NCBI RefSeq assembly: GCF_026712245.1
Contig: NZ_JAPPUY010000001.1
Coordinates: 744,001-808,000 of the forward strand
Reading direction: 5' to 3'
Length of the DNA: 64,000 nucleotides
DNA from: Roseateles hydrophilus
GTDB lineage: Bacteria > Pseudomonadota > Gammaproteobacteria > Burkholderiales > Burkholderiaceae_C
Shown here: one piece after another, positions 42,998-51,376 of the stretch
Layout: each line of letters opens with the position of its first letter
Position numbering within the stretch: the stretch's first letter is position 1
Notes under the pieces: generated by a model
Database searches by the model: none
The model's input: the letters and a program-made list of their open reading frames with translations, nothing else
Told to the model about the DNA's origin: nothing
Translations under genes and position numbers: made by a program

Positions 42998-43106
42998 GTT
43001 CAGCTCCGGGGAAACGCGAGTGAGATTGCGCGAGGTTGCAAAAGGCGGCGCAGTGTAGCCAGCGCCTGGGGAGCGGCCTTGCGGGTGCGACGCCCGCACG
43101 GCTACA

Positions 43107-43128
43107 TTACTGACCGCCTGGTCATTAA
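43107..43128. promoter_or_regulatory. Inverted repeat, probable TetR operator
   Basis: ttactgacc / ggtcattaa arms with a 4-nt spacer (gcct); the arms match as an inverted repeat at 8 of 9 positions and TGACC/GGTCA is exact. It lies between divergent uppP and the TetR gene, about 10 bp before the TetR start, as expected for autoregulation. Confidence 0.68.
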
Positions 43129-43138
43129 CAAGCCGCCC

Positions 43139-43780
43139 TTGACCGCCGTCACCCCCCGCCAACGCCGCAAGGACGCCCGCCCGCAGGAACTGCTGGACGC
43201 GGCGCTGGCGCTATTCGTTGAAAAAGGCTTTGCGGCCACGCGCAGCGAGGAGATCGCCGCGCGTGCCGGCGTTGCCAAGGGCACGCTGTACCGCTACTAC
43301 CCGAGCAAGGACGAGCTGTTCAAGGCCATGGTGCGCGAGAACCTGTCCGTCCACATCGCCGAGTCCGCCGCGCAGGCGGCGCAGCACCGGGGCGCCGTCG
43401 CGCCGCTGCTGCAACAGATGATGCGGGCCTGGTGGGCCAAGGTCGGGGAGGGCCGGGCGGGCACGGTCTGCAAGATCATGATGGTGGAGGCGCGCAATTT
43501 TCCGGAACTGGCGCGCTTCTATGTCGACGAGGTCATCCGCCCGTCGCAGGCCTTCATTGGCGAGCTCATCACGCGCGGCATCCAGGCGGGTGAGTTCAGG
43601 GCCGTCCCACTGGAGGCGACGGTGCATCTGCTGATCGCGCCCATGCTGCACCTGATGCTGCACGAGCACTCGTTCGGCGAGCATGCCAGCTGCTGTGACA
43701 GCGCCAGCGCCGAGGCCTTGCTGGACGCGCAGATGGCCGTCCTGCTGCATGGTCTGCTGGCGGTGCCGCCGCGCACCTAG
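43139..43780 (+). CDS. TetR/AcrR-family transcriptional regulator
   Basis: A 213-residue regulator. N-terminal helix-turn-helix: [48 protein letters not shown] block at ~18-62; the rest is a helical ligand domain with a Met/His-rich end ([17 protein letters not shown]). No ATG lies near the expected start; TTG at 43139 places the HTH normally and puts the operator directly upstream. A GTC/ATT further 5' would be less usual. Target genes are unknown: itself, perhaps uppP (divergent) or the pcm-tolC genes downstream. Confidence 0.82.
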   Translation: MTAVTPRQRRKDARPQELLDAALALFVEKGFAATRSEEIAARAGVAKGTLYRYYPSKDELFKAMVRENLSVHIAESAAQAAQHRGAVAPLLQQMMRAWWAKVGEGRAGTVCKIMMVEARNFPELARFYVDEVIRPSQAFIGELITRGIQAGEFRAVPLEATVHLLIAPMLHLMLHEHSFGEHASCCDSASAEALLDAQMAVLLHGLLAVPPRT

Positions 43781-43823
43781 AATTTTGCTTTTGTCCCGCC
43801 GTACCGCGCCCTCGGAGAACCCA

Positions 43824-44477
43824 ATGAACGTCGAACAAGCCCGCTTCAACATGATCGAGCAGCAGATCCGCCCCTGGGATGTGCTCGACCCCAGCGTGCT
43901 GGAGCTGCTGCAGGTCGTGCACCGGGAGGATTTCGTGCCTGCGGCGCACCGTCACCAGGCCTTCGTCGACACCGAGCTGCCGCTGACCGCCACCCGCCGC
44001 ATGCTGGCGCCGCGCGTCGAGGCCCGCCTGCTGCAGGAGCTGAAGGTGCAGCGCCACGAGAAGGTGCTGGAGATCGGCGCCGCCACCGGCCATCTGGCCG
44101 CATTGCTGGCGCGGCAGGCGCAGCGGGTCGTCGCCGTGGAGGCCGATGCCGACCTGGCTGCCCAGGCCACCGCCAACCTCAAGCGCACCGGCGCGGCCAA
44201 TGTCAGCGTGCTGAACCAGGATGGCGCTGCCGGTGTGGCCGGCGAGGAACCCTTTGACGTCATCCTGCTGTCGGGCTCGGTCGCCGTGGTGCCGCAGGCG
44301 CTGCTGAACCAGCTCAAGGTGGGCGGTCGCCTGGCGGCCATCGTCGGCGGCGAGCCGGTCATGCGCGCCGTGCTCGTCACCCGTGTGGCGGCCGGTGAGT
44401 TCCGCACGGTCGAGCTGTTTGACACCGTGGCCGGCCGCCTGCCGGGCTTCGCCGAGGCGCCGGCCTTCAGTTTCTGA
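43824..44477 (+). CDS. Protein-L-isoaspartate O-methyltransferase family protein
   Basis: SAM-dependent methyltransferase of 217 residues. SAM motif I is VLEIGAATGHLAALLA (~77-92), with VVAVEADADLAAQA after it. The family's substrate loop, normally GQTISQP, is here TATRRMLAPR, so true isoaspartyl repair is uncertain. Start MNVEQARFNMIEQQIRPWDV with GGAG upstream. In Burkholderiales this divergent Pcm-like gene commonly precedes tolC, as here (153-bp gap, which holds no obvious gene). Confidence 0.82.
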   Translation: MNVEQARFNMIEQQIRPWDVLDPSVLELLQVVHREDFVPAAHRHQAFVDTELPLTATRRMLAPRVEARLLQELKVQRHEKVLEIGAATGHLAALLARQAQRVVAVEADADLAAQATANLKRTGAANVSVLNQDGAAGVAGEEPFDVILLSGSVAVVPQALLNQLKVGGRLAAIVGGEPVMRAVLVTRVAAGEFRTVELFDTVAGRLPGFAEAPAFSF

Positions 44478-44630
44478 AGCCGCAGCGCGTGCCGCCGATT
44501 GCCGCCCGTCGCCGCCTATTGCCGTTTGCCGCCGTCGGGGCGTAACTCGTCACATGGCTTCAGTCACCGGGTGCATTTGGCTCTATAACCCCGGCCGCTG
44601 CTTCATCCATCGCTCCAGCCAAGGAACCTC

Positions 44631-45977
44631 ATGCCTCTCGTCACCGCTCAACGCCTGATCCTGCAACCGCTGGCCGTGGCTGCCGGCCTTCTGATCGCTG
44701 GCGCGGCCCAGGCGCAGAGCCTGCAGGAGCTGTATGACGCCGCGCGCGGCTATGACGCGACCTACCTGGCCAGCCGCGCCAACGCGGAGGCGGCCGGTGC
44801 CCGCGCGGCGCAGGCCGAGGCGCTGACGCGCCCGACGTTGGGCCTGTCGGCCGCCGCCACCGCAGCGCGTGCCGAGCCGCCGGCTGGCAGCAACATCACG
44901 TCGCGCACGCTGACGGCCGGCCTGCAGGGCAAGTACTCGGTCTACAACGCAGCCAGCCTGCCGACCATCGACAAGGCGCGCCGCGGGCAGGCCGTGGCCC
45001 AGGCTGATCTGGAGTCGGCCGAGCAGGACCTCATCGTGCGCCTGGCCACGGCCTACTTCGATGTGCTGGCCGCCAAGGACGCGCTGTCCACCACGCAGGC
45101 CAACAAGAAGGCCATCGCCGAGCAGCTGGCGTCGGCCAAGCGCAACTTCGAGGTCGGCACGGCCACCATCACCGACACCCGCGAAGCCCAGGCCAAGTAC
45201 GACCTGGCCGTTGCGCAGGAGCTGGCCGCTGACAACGACCTGCGCGTCAAGCGCGTGACGCTCGACCAGTTCGTCGGCCGCGTGGGCGTGGAGCCCAAGG
45301 GCCTGATCCAGCCGGTGGCGCTGCCGGCGCTGCCCAGCACCGAGGTCGAGACCTGGGTGGCCACGGCCGATGACCAGCACCCGCTGGTGCGCAAGGCCCG
45401 TCTCGGCCTGGAGGTGGCGCAGCTGGACACGCAGATCGCCCGTGCCGGCGAGCGCCCCACGCTGGACGCCAGCGCCACGCTGGGCGCCCAGAACCTGCAC
45501 AACAGCCTGAGCGGCCTGGCGGCGCAGTCCTCCGGTGTGGGCACGAGCAAGAACGCGTCGCTGGGCCTGACCCTGACCTACCCGCTCTACACCGGCGGCG
45601 CGACGCAGAACCGCATCAAGGAAACCCTGGTGCTGGAGGACAAGGCCCGCAACGACCTGGACTTCGCCCGCCGCAGCGTGGCCGAGGCCACGCGTCGCGC
45701 CTTCTTCGGCGTGCAGTCGCTGAAGGCCCAGGTGGCCGCCTACGAGGCCGCCGAGTCGTCCACCAAGCTGGCGCTGGAAGCCACGCAGCTGGGCTACAAG
45801 GTCGGCGTGCGGGTGAACCTGGACGTGCTGAACGCGCAGACCCAGCTCTACTCCACGCAGCGCGACCTGGCCAAGGCGCGCTACGACGTGGTCGTGACCG
45901 GTCTCAAGCTGCGCCAGGCCTCGGGCCAGCTGCGCGCCGAGGACCTGAGCGCCGTCAACTCGCTGCTGGTCAAGTAA
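44631..45977 (+). CDS. tolC: TolC-family outer membrane secretion/efflux channel
   Basis: Outer-membrane channel for type I secretion and RND/ABC efflux. 448 residues; signal peptide ending in LLIAGAAQAQS, then SLQELYDAARGYDATYLASRA, the typical opening of TolC proper, and two repeated halves (LATAYFDVLAAKDAL and SVAEATRRAFFGVQSLKAQV). The NLDVLNAQTQLYSTQRDLAKARYD block near the C-terminus is also typical. AAGGA ribosome site. Distinct from the CzcC-like channel at 474-1682. Followed by a strong terminator. Confidence 0.92.
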   Translation: MPLVTAQRLILQPLAVAAGLLIAGAAQAQSLQELYDAARGYDATYLASRANAEAAGARAAQAEALTRPTLGLSAAATAARAEPPAGSNITSRTLTAGLQGKYSVYNAASLPTIDKARRGQAVAQADLESAEQDLIVRLATAYFDVLAAKDALSTTQANKKAIAEQLASAKRNFEVGTATITDTREAQAKYDLAVAQELAADNDLRVKRVTLDQFVGRVGVEPKGLIQPVALPALPSTEVETWVATADDQHPLVRKARLGLEVAQLDTQIARAGERPTLDASATLGAQNLHNSLSGLAAQSSGVGTSKNASLGLTLTYPLYTGGATQNRIKETLVLEDKARNDLDFARRSVAEATRRAFFGVQSLKAQVAAYEAAESSTKLALEATQLGYKVGVRVNLDVLNAQTQLYSTQRDLAKARYDVVVTGLKLRQASGQLRAEDLSAVNSLLVK

Positions 45978-45999
45978 GCCCCGGCAGCAGCGTCGACCG

Positions 46000-46024
46000 A
46001 ACCCCGCCACGGCGGGGTTTTTTC
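46000..46024. terminator. Rho-independent terminator after tolC
   Basis: aaccccgcc acg gcggggtt hairpin followed by six T on the plus strand, 22 bp after the tolC stop. It also lies at the end of the convergent MBL gene and may serve both. Confidence 0.88.
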
Positions 46025-46904
46025 ATGGCTGGGCGCGGCCGATCACGTTGAGCGGGATCTTCAGGTAGCTGACGCCATCGTCCTCGGGCGGCGGCAACTG
46101 CCCGGCGCGGATGTTGACCTGGATGGACGGCAGGATCAGCGTGGGCACGTCCAGCGTCGCGTCGCGCGCCTGGCGCATCTGCACGAACTCGGCCTCGCCG
46201 ATGCTGTCGCGGGCATGGATGTTGTGAGCGCGCTGCGCGGCCACGGTGGTCTCCCAGGCCGGGGCGCGGCCCGCGGGCGGGTAGTCGTGGCAGACGAACA
46301 TGCGCGTCTCGGGCGGCAGGGCCAGGATGCGCCGCATGGATGCGTACAGCGCGTGCGCATCGCCGCCGGGGAAGTCGGCACGGGCCGAGCCGACATCGGG
46401 CATGAACAGCGTGTCGCCGACGAACACCGCGCCGTCGACGAGGTAGGCCATGTCGGCCGGCGTGTGGCCCGGCACCAGCAGTGCGCGTGCCTCGACGCCG
46501 CCGATGTGGAAGACCTCGTCGTCCTGGAAGAGGTGGTCGAACTGCGTGCCGTCGGGCAGGAAGCCGCGCTCCAGGTTGAACAGCTTCTTGAAGGTCTGCT
46601 GCACCTGCGTGATGCGCTCGCCGATGGCGATGCGCCCGCCCAGGTGCTGCTGCAGGTAGCGGGCGCTGGAGAGGTGGTCGGCGTGGGCGTGGGTCTCCAG
46701 GATCCACTGCACCGTCAGGCCGTGCTCGCGCACATGGGCGATGAGCTTGTCGGCCTGCAGCGTGTGGGTGCGGCCGGACTTGAAGTCGAAATCCAGCACC
46801 GGGTCAACGATGGCCGCGCTGCGCGTGGCCGTGTCCACGATGACGTAGGAGACGGTCCAGGTCTTGTCGTCGAAGAAGGCCTGGACGGTGGTGCGAGCGG
46901 TCAT
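46023..46904 (-). CDS. MBL-fold hydrolase, persulfide dioxygenase-like (Blh type)
   Basis: Metallo-beta-lactamase-fold enzyme of 293 residues. Metal motif ETHAHADHLS (~67-75), then LLVPGHTPADM (His), FVGDTLFMPDVGSARADFPGGD (Asp) and MFVCHDYPP (His). This is the ETHE1/Blh pattern: oxidation of glutathione persulfide in sulfide detoxification. The divergent gene is a BigR/SqrR-like repressor and the shared gap holds palindromic AT-rich sites, the same layout as the bigR operon of Xylella and Agrobacterium. The ATG at 46904 has an aggag ribosome site. Confidence 0.85.
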   Translation of the reverse strand: MTARTTVQAFFDDKTWTVSYVIVDTATRSAAIVDPVLDFDFKSGRTHTLQADKLIAHVREHGLTVQWILETHAHADHLSSARYLQQHLGGRIAIGERITQVQQTFKKLFNLERGFLPDGTQFDHLFQDDEVFHIGGVEARALLVPGHTPADMAYLVDGAVFVGDTLFMPDVGSARADFPGGDAHALYASMRRILALPPETRMFVCHDYPPAGRAPAWETTVAAQRAHNIHARDSIGEAEFVQMRQARDATLDVPTLILPSIQVNIRAGQLPPPEDDGVSYLKIPLNVIGRAQP

Positions 46905-46922
46905 GCGTGCTCCTGCTTGGTT

Positions 46923-46959
46923 CAATATATTGACGGACATTATATTTGTTTGCATAATG
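46923..46959. promoter_or_regulatory. AT-rich palindromes, probable operator of the BigR-like repressor
   Basis: caatatattg (46923-46932) is a perfect 10-bp palindrome, and cattat (46938-46943) with ataatg (46954-46959) forms a second inverted repeat. They stand out in a ~70% GC context and fill the 78-bp gap between the divergent MBL and repressor genes. Confidence 0.65.
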
Positions 46960-46982
46960 AAGTCAACGCCACGGAGCCTGAC

Positions 46983-47300
46983 ATGTCCAACCCCGTCCTC
47001 ATCGACCCCGCCACGCTGCGCCAGGCCGCCGGCCAGGCGGTCGCCGCCCTGAAGGTGCTGGCCAACGAAGACCGCCTGCTGCTGCTGTGCCAACTGTCGC
47101 AGGGCGAGATGGCCGTCGGCGAGTTGGAAGAGGTGCTGGGCATCCGCCAGCCGACGCTGTCGCAGCAACTGGGCGTGCTGCGTGCCGAGGGCGTGGTGGA
47201 CACGCGGCGCGACGGCAAGCGCATCTTCTACCGCGTGGCCGATGAGCGGCTGCTGCAGGTGCTTGCTGTGCTCTACAGCCTCTATTGCCCCAAGGAGTAA
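46983..47300 (+). CDS. BigR/SqrR-like ArsR-family persulfide-sensing repressor
   Basis: A 105-residue winged-helix repressor (ArsR type; HTH in [22 protein letters not shown]). It has two cysteines, Cys36 in LLLLCQL and Cys102 in SLYCPKE, 66 residues apart, the same spacing as the Cys pair of SqrR that forms a tetrasulfide bridge with reactive sulfur. No metal-binding ELCVCDL motif of ArsR. Divergent from the MBL gene and 3 bp before the first YeeE/YedE gene, so it should control both sides. Confidence 0.88.
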   Translation: MSNPVLIDPATLRQAAGQAVAALKVLANEDRLLLLCQLSQGEMAVGELEEVLGIRQPTLSQQLGVLRAEGVVDTRRDGKRIFYRVADERLLQVLAVLYSLYCPKE

Positions 47301-47303
47301 TCC

Positions 47304-47738
47304 ATGAACATCGACTGGAACGCTTTCACGCCCGTGGCCTCGCTGGCTGGCGGTGCGCTCATCGGCCTCGCGGCGGCGCTGTTTGTGCTGCTGAACGGCC
47401 GCATCGCCGGCATCAGTGGCGTGCTGGGCGGGCTGCTGCGGCCGGCCCGCGGCGACGTGGCCTGGCGCGTGGCCTTTGTGCTGGGCCTGGTGGGCGCGCC
47501 GCTGGCCTATGCGCTGTTCACGGCCGTGCCGTTGCCGCGTATCGATGCGGGCTGGCCCGCGCTGGTGCTGGCCGGCCTGCTGGTCGGCGTGGGCACGCGC
47601 TACGGCGCGGGCTGTACCAGCGGGCATGGGGTCTGCGGCCTGTCCCGGCTGTCGCCGCGTTCGCTGGCGGCGACGCTGGCCTTCATGGGGGCAGGTTTTG
47701 CCACCGTGTTCCTGCTGCGTCACGTTGTGGGTTTCTGA
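47304..47738 (+). CDS. YeeE/YedE-family sulfur transporter, first half (PmpA-like)
   Basis: A 144-residue membrane protein with about four transmembrane segments. The motif [15 protein letters not shown] with conserved cysteines is the mark of YeeE/YedE (TsuA-like) transporters, where such Cys relay sulfur compounds such as thiosulfate. Half-size proteins in pairs (PmpA/PmpB) are known near bigR-type operons. It starts 3 bp after the repressor gene and is followed by the second half. Confidence 0.85.
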   Translation: MNIDWNAFTPVASLAGGALIGLAAALFVLLNGRIAGISGVLGGLLRPARGDVAWRVAFVLGLVGAPLAYALFTAVPLPRIDAGWPALVLAGLLVGVGTRYGAGCTSGHGVCGLSRLSPRSLAATLAFMGAGFATVFLLRHVVGF

Positions 47739-47747
47739 GGAGCTGCC

Positions 47748-48167
47748 ATGTCCATCTTCACATCGTTGCTGGCCGGCCTGGTGTTCGGCCTGGGCCTGAT
47801 CCTGTCGGGCATGGCCAGCCCGGCCAAGGTGCTGGGCTTTCTGGACCTGGCCGGTGCCTGGGACCCGTCGCTCGCCCTGGTCATGGTGGGCGCCATCGCT
47901 GTGGGTCTGCTGGCCTTCACGGTGGCGCGGCGGCGCGAGGTCACGCTGCTGGGCCTGCCGCTGCGGCTGCCGACGGCCAGCGTCATCGACCGCCGCCTGC
48001 TGGTCGGCAGCCTGATGTTCGGTGCCGGCTGGGGGCTGGCCGGCTTTTGCCCGGGCCCGGCGCTGGTGGCGCTGGGCATGGGCGAGCTGAAGGCGCTGGT
48101 GTTCGTTGCCGCCATGCTGGCGGGCATGGGCGTGTTCGAGCTGCTCGAACGGCGCCGCCAGGGCTGA
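47748..48167 (+). CDS. YeeE/YedE-family sulfur transporter, second half (PmpB-like, DUF6691)
   Basis: A 139-residue membrane protein, partner of the preceding half. LVFGLGLILSGMASPAKVLGFLD at the N-terminus and FGAGWGLAGFCPGPALVALG with a conserved Cys are the family signature. Starts 9 bp after the first half with GAGGAG as ribosome site. Together they would form one pseudo-symmetric channel for a sulfur compound under control of the persulfide sensor. Confidence 0.85.
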   Translation: MSIFTSLLAGLVFGLGLILSGMASPAKVLGFLDLAGAWDPSLALVMVGAIAVGLLAFTVARRREVTLLGLPLRLPTASVIDRRLLVGSLMFGAGWGLAGFCPGPALVALGMGELKALVFVAAMLAGMGVFELLERRRQG

Positions 48168-48170
48168 GCC

Positions 48171-48806
48171 ATGGACGCCGCTTGGGCATGGGCCGGCGTC
48201 GCGCTGACGCTGGCGATCACGGGCCTGTACGAAGCCGTGCTGCTGCTGCCGCGCCAGCTGGCGCCCGCCCGGCATGCGGGGCTGCGCGAGGACTGGCTGC
48301 GTGCGGTGTCGGGCCAGCCAGGCTCGGAGCTGCTGGCGGTGCAGACGCTGCGCAACTCGCTGATGTCGGCGACGCTGCTGGCGTCCACCGCCGCGCTGGC
48401 TCTGATGGGGGCGGCCACGCTGGCCGCGCCCTCCCTGCACGCTGGCCTGGCCGGCACCGGCGGGCTGGGGCAGGGCGGGCCACGCCTGCTGATGGAACTG
48501 GTGCTGCTGGCGCTGCTGTCGGCCTCGCTGGTGGCCAGCCTGATGGCGGTGCGCTTCTACAACCACGCTGGTTTCATCGTCGGCATGCCCACGGCCTCGC
48601 CGGTGCGCGCGGGCTGGGCGGACGTCGGCGTGCGCTATGTGCGCCGCGCCGGCCTGCTGTACGGCGTGGGGCTGCGCCAGCTGGTGCTGGTGGTGCCGGT
48701 CGTGGCGGCCTTGCTGGTGCCGGCCGCGGGGCCGGTGGCGGCGCTGGTGGTGGTGGCCGTGCTGCTGGCGCTGGACCGTTTCGGCGGCGAGGCCGTGCCG
48801 GGCTGA
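48171..48806 (+). CDS. DUF599-like membrane protein
   Basis: A 211-residue inner-membrane protein with four or five transmembrane segments. GVALTLAITGLYEAVLLL, NSLMSATLLASTAALALMGAA and the block MAVRFYNHAGFIVGMP match the DUF599 pattern. Function unknown. It starts 3 bp after the sulfur transporter pair, so it belongs to the same transcript, which would link it to sulfide or persulfide handling (inference). Confidence 0.7.
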   Translation: MDAAWAWAGVALTLAITGLYEAVLLLPRQLAPARHAGLREDWLRAVSGQPGSELLAVQTLRNSLMSATLLASTAALALMGAATLAAPSLHAGLAGTGGLGQGGPRLLMELVLLALLSASLVASLMAVRFYNHAGFIVGMPTASPVRAGWADVGVRYVRRAGLLYGVGLRQLVLVVPVVAALLVPAAGPVAALVVVAVLLALDRFGGEAVPG

Positions 48807-48843
48807 GCGGGAGCCACCCCGAACAGGCGCCAAAATCCGCGCC

Positions 48844-49623
48844 ATGCTGTTCCTGCTTTCGCCCGCCAAGTCGCTCGATTACGACACGCCGACGCCCCCC
48901 GTACTGGCCGACGCGCTGACCCGCCCGCAGTTCCTCGACGACACCGCCGCCCTCATCGACGTGCTGCGCACCAAGTCGGTGGACGAGGTGCGCACGCTGA
49001 TGGATCTGTCCGAGCCGCTCGCTCAGCTCAACGTGGACCGCTACGCCGCCTGGCGCCCGCGCTTCACCGACAAGAACAGCAAGCCCGCCGTGCTGGCCTT
49101 CAACGGCGATGTCTACGACGGGCTGGACGCGAAGACGCTGTCCGCTGACGACATCGCCTGGGCGCAGCAGCATGTGCGCATGTTGTCGGGGCTGTACGGC
49201 ATCCTGCGCCCGCTGGACCGCATGCAGCCCTACCGCCTGGAGATGGGCACGCGGCTGGCCACGCCGGCCGGTGCCAGTCTGTACGACTGGTGGGGTGACC
49301 GCCTGGCGCTCCACCTGAACAAGCTCGCGGCGGGCGAGAAGGCGCCCGTCATCGTGAACCTGGCGTCGCAGGAGTACTTCCGCGCGGCGGATCGCAAGGT
49401 GCTGAAACCGCGTGTCGTGGAGTGCCAGTTCGAGGACTGGAAGAACGGCGACTACAAGATCATCAGCTTCTTCGCCAAGCGCGCCCGGGGCCTGATGGCG
49501 CGCTTCGCCATCCAGCAGCGCCTTGAGACGCCGGACGGTCTTCAGGCCTTCAACCTGGACGGCTATCGTTTCACGCCTGACGTGTCTTCCCCGGATCGAC
49601 TGGTTTTTCGCCGCAAGTCATGA
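48844..49623 (+). CDS. yaaA: Peroxide stress protein YaaA
   Basis: A 259-residue cytoplasmic DUF328/YaaA protein; the E. coli member lowers free iron and protects DNA during peroxide stress and binds DNA through a HhH-type fold. Family blocks are complete: LFLLSPAKSLDYDTP at the start, FNGDVYDGLDAKTL, LSGLYGILRPLDRMQPYRLEMG in the centre, NLASQEYFRAAD and IISFFAKRARGLMARF near the end. Its stop overlaps the start of the oxygenase gene by 4 bp. Confidence 0.95.
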   Translation: MLFLLSPAKSLDYDTPTPPVLADALTRPQFLDDTAALIDVLRTKSVDEVRTLMDLSEPLAQLNVDRYAAWRPRFTDKNSKPAVLAFNGDVYDGLDAKTLSADDIAWAQQHVRMLSGLYGILRPLDRMQPYRLEMGTRLATPAGASLYDWWGDRLALHLNKLAAGEKAPVIVNLASQEYFRAADRKVLKPRVVECQFEDWKNGDYKIISFFAKRARGLMARFAIQQRLETPDGLQAFNLDGYRFTPDVSSPDRLVFRRKS

Positions 49624-50462
49624 GCCAACAAGTCATCACCCCCGAGCTGTGTGCATGGATTGCCGAGCAGAGCCGCGTCGGCCACGCGTCCGAGAGCATC
49701 CTGGCGGCCATGCTGGGCAGCGGCTGGGACGAGGCCATCGCCCGCCAGGCACTGGCGCGCACGCTGGGCCAGTCGGCCACGCTGACCACGGCCGACGGCA
49801 GCACGCCCGGCCTGCCCGAGCCCGACCTGAGCCGCTTCACGCCGCTGCTGGATGTGGGGGACCGGCAGGTCAAGGTCGTCATGGCGCTGCGCCAGCCGCG
49901 CGTGGTGGTGTTTGCCGACCTGCTGTCCGACGAGGAATGCGATGGCATCGTCGCGCTCGCGTCCAAGCGGCTGTCGCGCTCCGAGACGGTGGCCACCGGC
50001 AACGACGGCAGCGAGGTGAACGCGGCGCGCACCAGCGACGGCATGTTCTTCGAGCGCTGCGAGACGGAGCTGATCCGGCGCGTGGAGTCGCGCATCGCGA
50101 CGCTGCTGCGCTGGCCGCTGGACCATGGCGAGGGCCTGCAGGTGCTGCGCTATCGGCCCGGCGCCGAGTACCAGCCGCACTACGACTACTTCGACCCCAG
50201 CCACGTCGGCACGCCCAACATCCTCAAGCGCGGCGGGCAGCGCGTGGGCACGCTGGTGATCTACCTGAACACGCCCGCGGCCGGCGGCTCCACCATCTTC
50301 CCGGACATCGGCCTGGACGTCGCGCCCGTGAAGGGCCATGCGGTGTTCTTCAGCTACGACCGGCCGCACCCGTCCACGCAGAGCCTGCATGGCGGCTCGC
50401 CCGTGCTGGAGGGCGAGAAGTGGGTGGCAACCAAGTGGCTGCGCCAGCGGGTGTTCAACTGA
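49620..50462 (+). CDS. 2OG-Fe(II) oxygenase, prolyl 4-hydroxylase type
   Basis: A 280-residue non-heme iron dioxygenase. Catalytic domain ~95-280: RLSRSETVATG, the HxD pair in YQPHYDYFDP, distal His in STQSLHGGSPV and the 2-oxoglutarate-binding Lys in GEKWVATKWLRQ. The N-terminal ~70 residues form a small helical domain (ELCAWIAEQSRVGHASESIL, SGWDEAIARQAL) seen in related bacterial P4H proteins. Substrate unknown. Coupled to yaaA by ATGA overlap, so perhaps both respond to iron or oxidative conditions. Confidence 0.85.
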   Translation: MSQQVITPELCAWIAEQSRVGHASESILAAMLGSGWDEAIARQALARTLGQSATLTTADGSTPGLPEPDLSRFTPLLDVGDRQVKVVMALRQPRVVVFADLLSDEECDGIVALASKRLSRSETVATGNDGSEVNAARTSDGMFFERCETELIRRVESRIATLLRWPLDHGEGLQVLRYRPGAEYQPHYDYFDPSHVGTPNILKRGGQRVGTLVIYLNTPAAGGSTIFPDIGLDVAPVKGHAVFFSYDRPHPSTQSLHGGSPVLEGEKWVATKWLRQRVFN

Positions 50463-50467
50463 GCCGG

Positions 50468-51376
50468 TCAGGCGGTGGCGGCGATCAGCAGCGCGAACGC
50501 GGTGGCCACCATGGCCAGCAGCACGAAATACAGGCAGCTCAGCACCAGCCCGCGCCATAGCGCGCCCCACCAGCCCAGGCCGTAGACCCGCCGCAGGGCC
50601 ACCAGCCCGTGGGCGAACACAGCCATCAGCAGGCTGCCCTCCAGCGACGCGGCAATGGCCAGCAGCAGCGCCAGGAACCACAGGCTGTGGCTGTGCAGCG
50701 AGAACACGAAATGCTCGGCATAGCGTCGGCCGCTGCCGGCAAACGTCAGCAGCAACAGCGCCGCGAACACCGGCTGCATCGCCAGCATCGCGTAGGGCGC
50801 CAGCGCGCGGGCCCGCGCCTTCCATTGCTCGAGCGTCATCTGGGCGGCCTTGTGCATGGCGCCGTCCACCCAGCGCTCGACCGCATTGCAGCTCTGCGGG
50901 CGTGCGGGGTCGCAGTCGCCGATCTGGGTGTTCCGGCGTGGCGCGCTGGCGCCGCTGGCGGGCGCCTCGTTCCTGTCCTTTGTCGTGGCCGGCACGACCG
51001 TTTCGGCCTGCGTTGACGGGCCGGCCTCGATGAACTGCGTGGGCCCTTGCGGCAGCAGCGCCCAGCCGACGAAGAAAACGAAGCTCGCGCTGAGGTAGAC
51101 GCGCAGCGGCAGCACGTAGCGGCGGCGGGCGCCGTGGAAGTAGGCGTTCGTCAGCAGGCCGGGCAGGCAGATCAGCGCCCACAGCGTGCGCCACAGCGGC
51201 CCGTCCAGCGCGACGTAATGCCCCAGGTACTCGGTCAGCATCTCGCGCACCGACGGCGGATGCAGGTCGGTCTCCTGCCCGCAGTGGCCGCAGTACACAG
51301 GCCGCGGCACGGCCAGCGTGTAGTGGCAGTTGCGGCAGTAGGGCAGTTCGGGGGCGTGCGGCGCGGAATGGCTCAT
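50468..51376 (-). CDS. DUF3667 membrane protein with N-terminal zinc-finger motif
   Basis: A 302-residue protein: CRNCHYTL...YCGHCGQE (two CxxC pairs, ~14-34) as a zinc ribbon, then VREMLTEYLGHYVALDGPLWRTLWALICLPGLLTNAYFHG, typical of DUF3667, and about five transmembrane segments. A ~60-residue polar insert (AETVVPATTKDRNEAPASG and on) lies in a loop between them. Function unknown. Its start overlaps the stop of the PAS-LuxR regulator gene (ATGA), so the regulator and this protein form an operon. Confidence 0.8.
   Translation of the reverse strand: MSHSAPHAPELPYCRNCHYTLAVPRPVYCGHCGQETDLHPPSVREMLTEYLGHYVALDGPLWRTLWALICLPGLLTNAYFHGARRRYVLPLRVYLSASFVFFVGWALLPQGPTQFIEAGPSTQAETVVPATTKDRNEAPASGASAPRRNTQIGDCDPARPQSCNAVERWVDGAMHKAAQMTLEQWKARARALAPYAMLAMQPVFAALLLLTFAGSGRRYAEHFVFSLHSHSLWFLALLLAIAASLEGSLLMAVFAHGLVALRRVYGLGWWGALWRGLVLSCLYFVLLAMVATAFALLIAATA

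Noticed and set aside
41267..43780. An 837-codon plus-strand frame ending in the TetR gene
   Set aside because: Only the last ~213 codons have protein-like content; the rest is antisense to map and uppP.
46023..48869. A 948-codon minus-strand frame containing the MBL gene
   Set aside because: The part before 46904 is antisense to the repressor, transporter and DUF599 genes and is Gln/Arg/His low-complexity.
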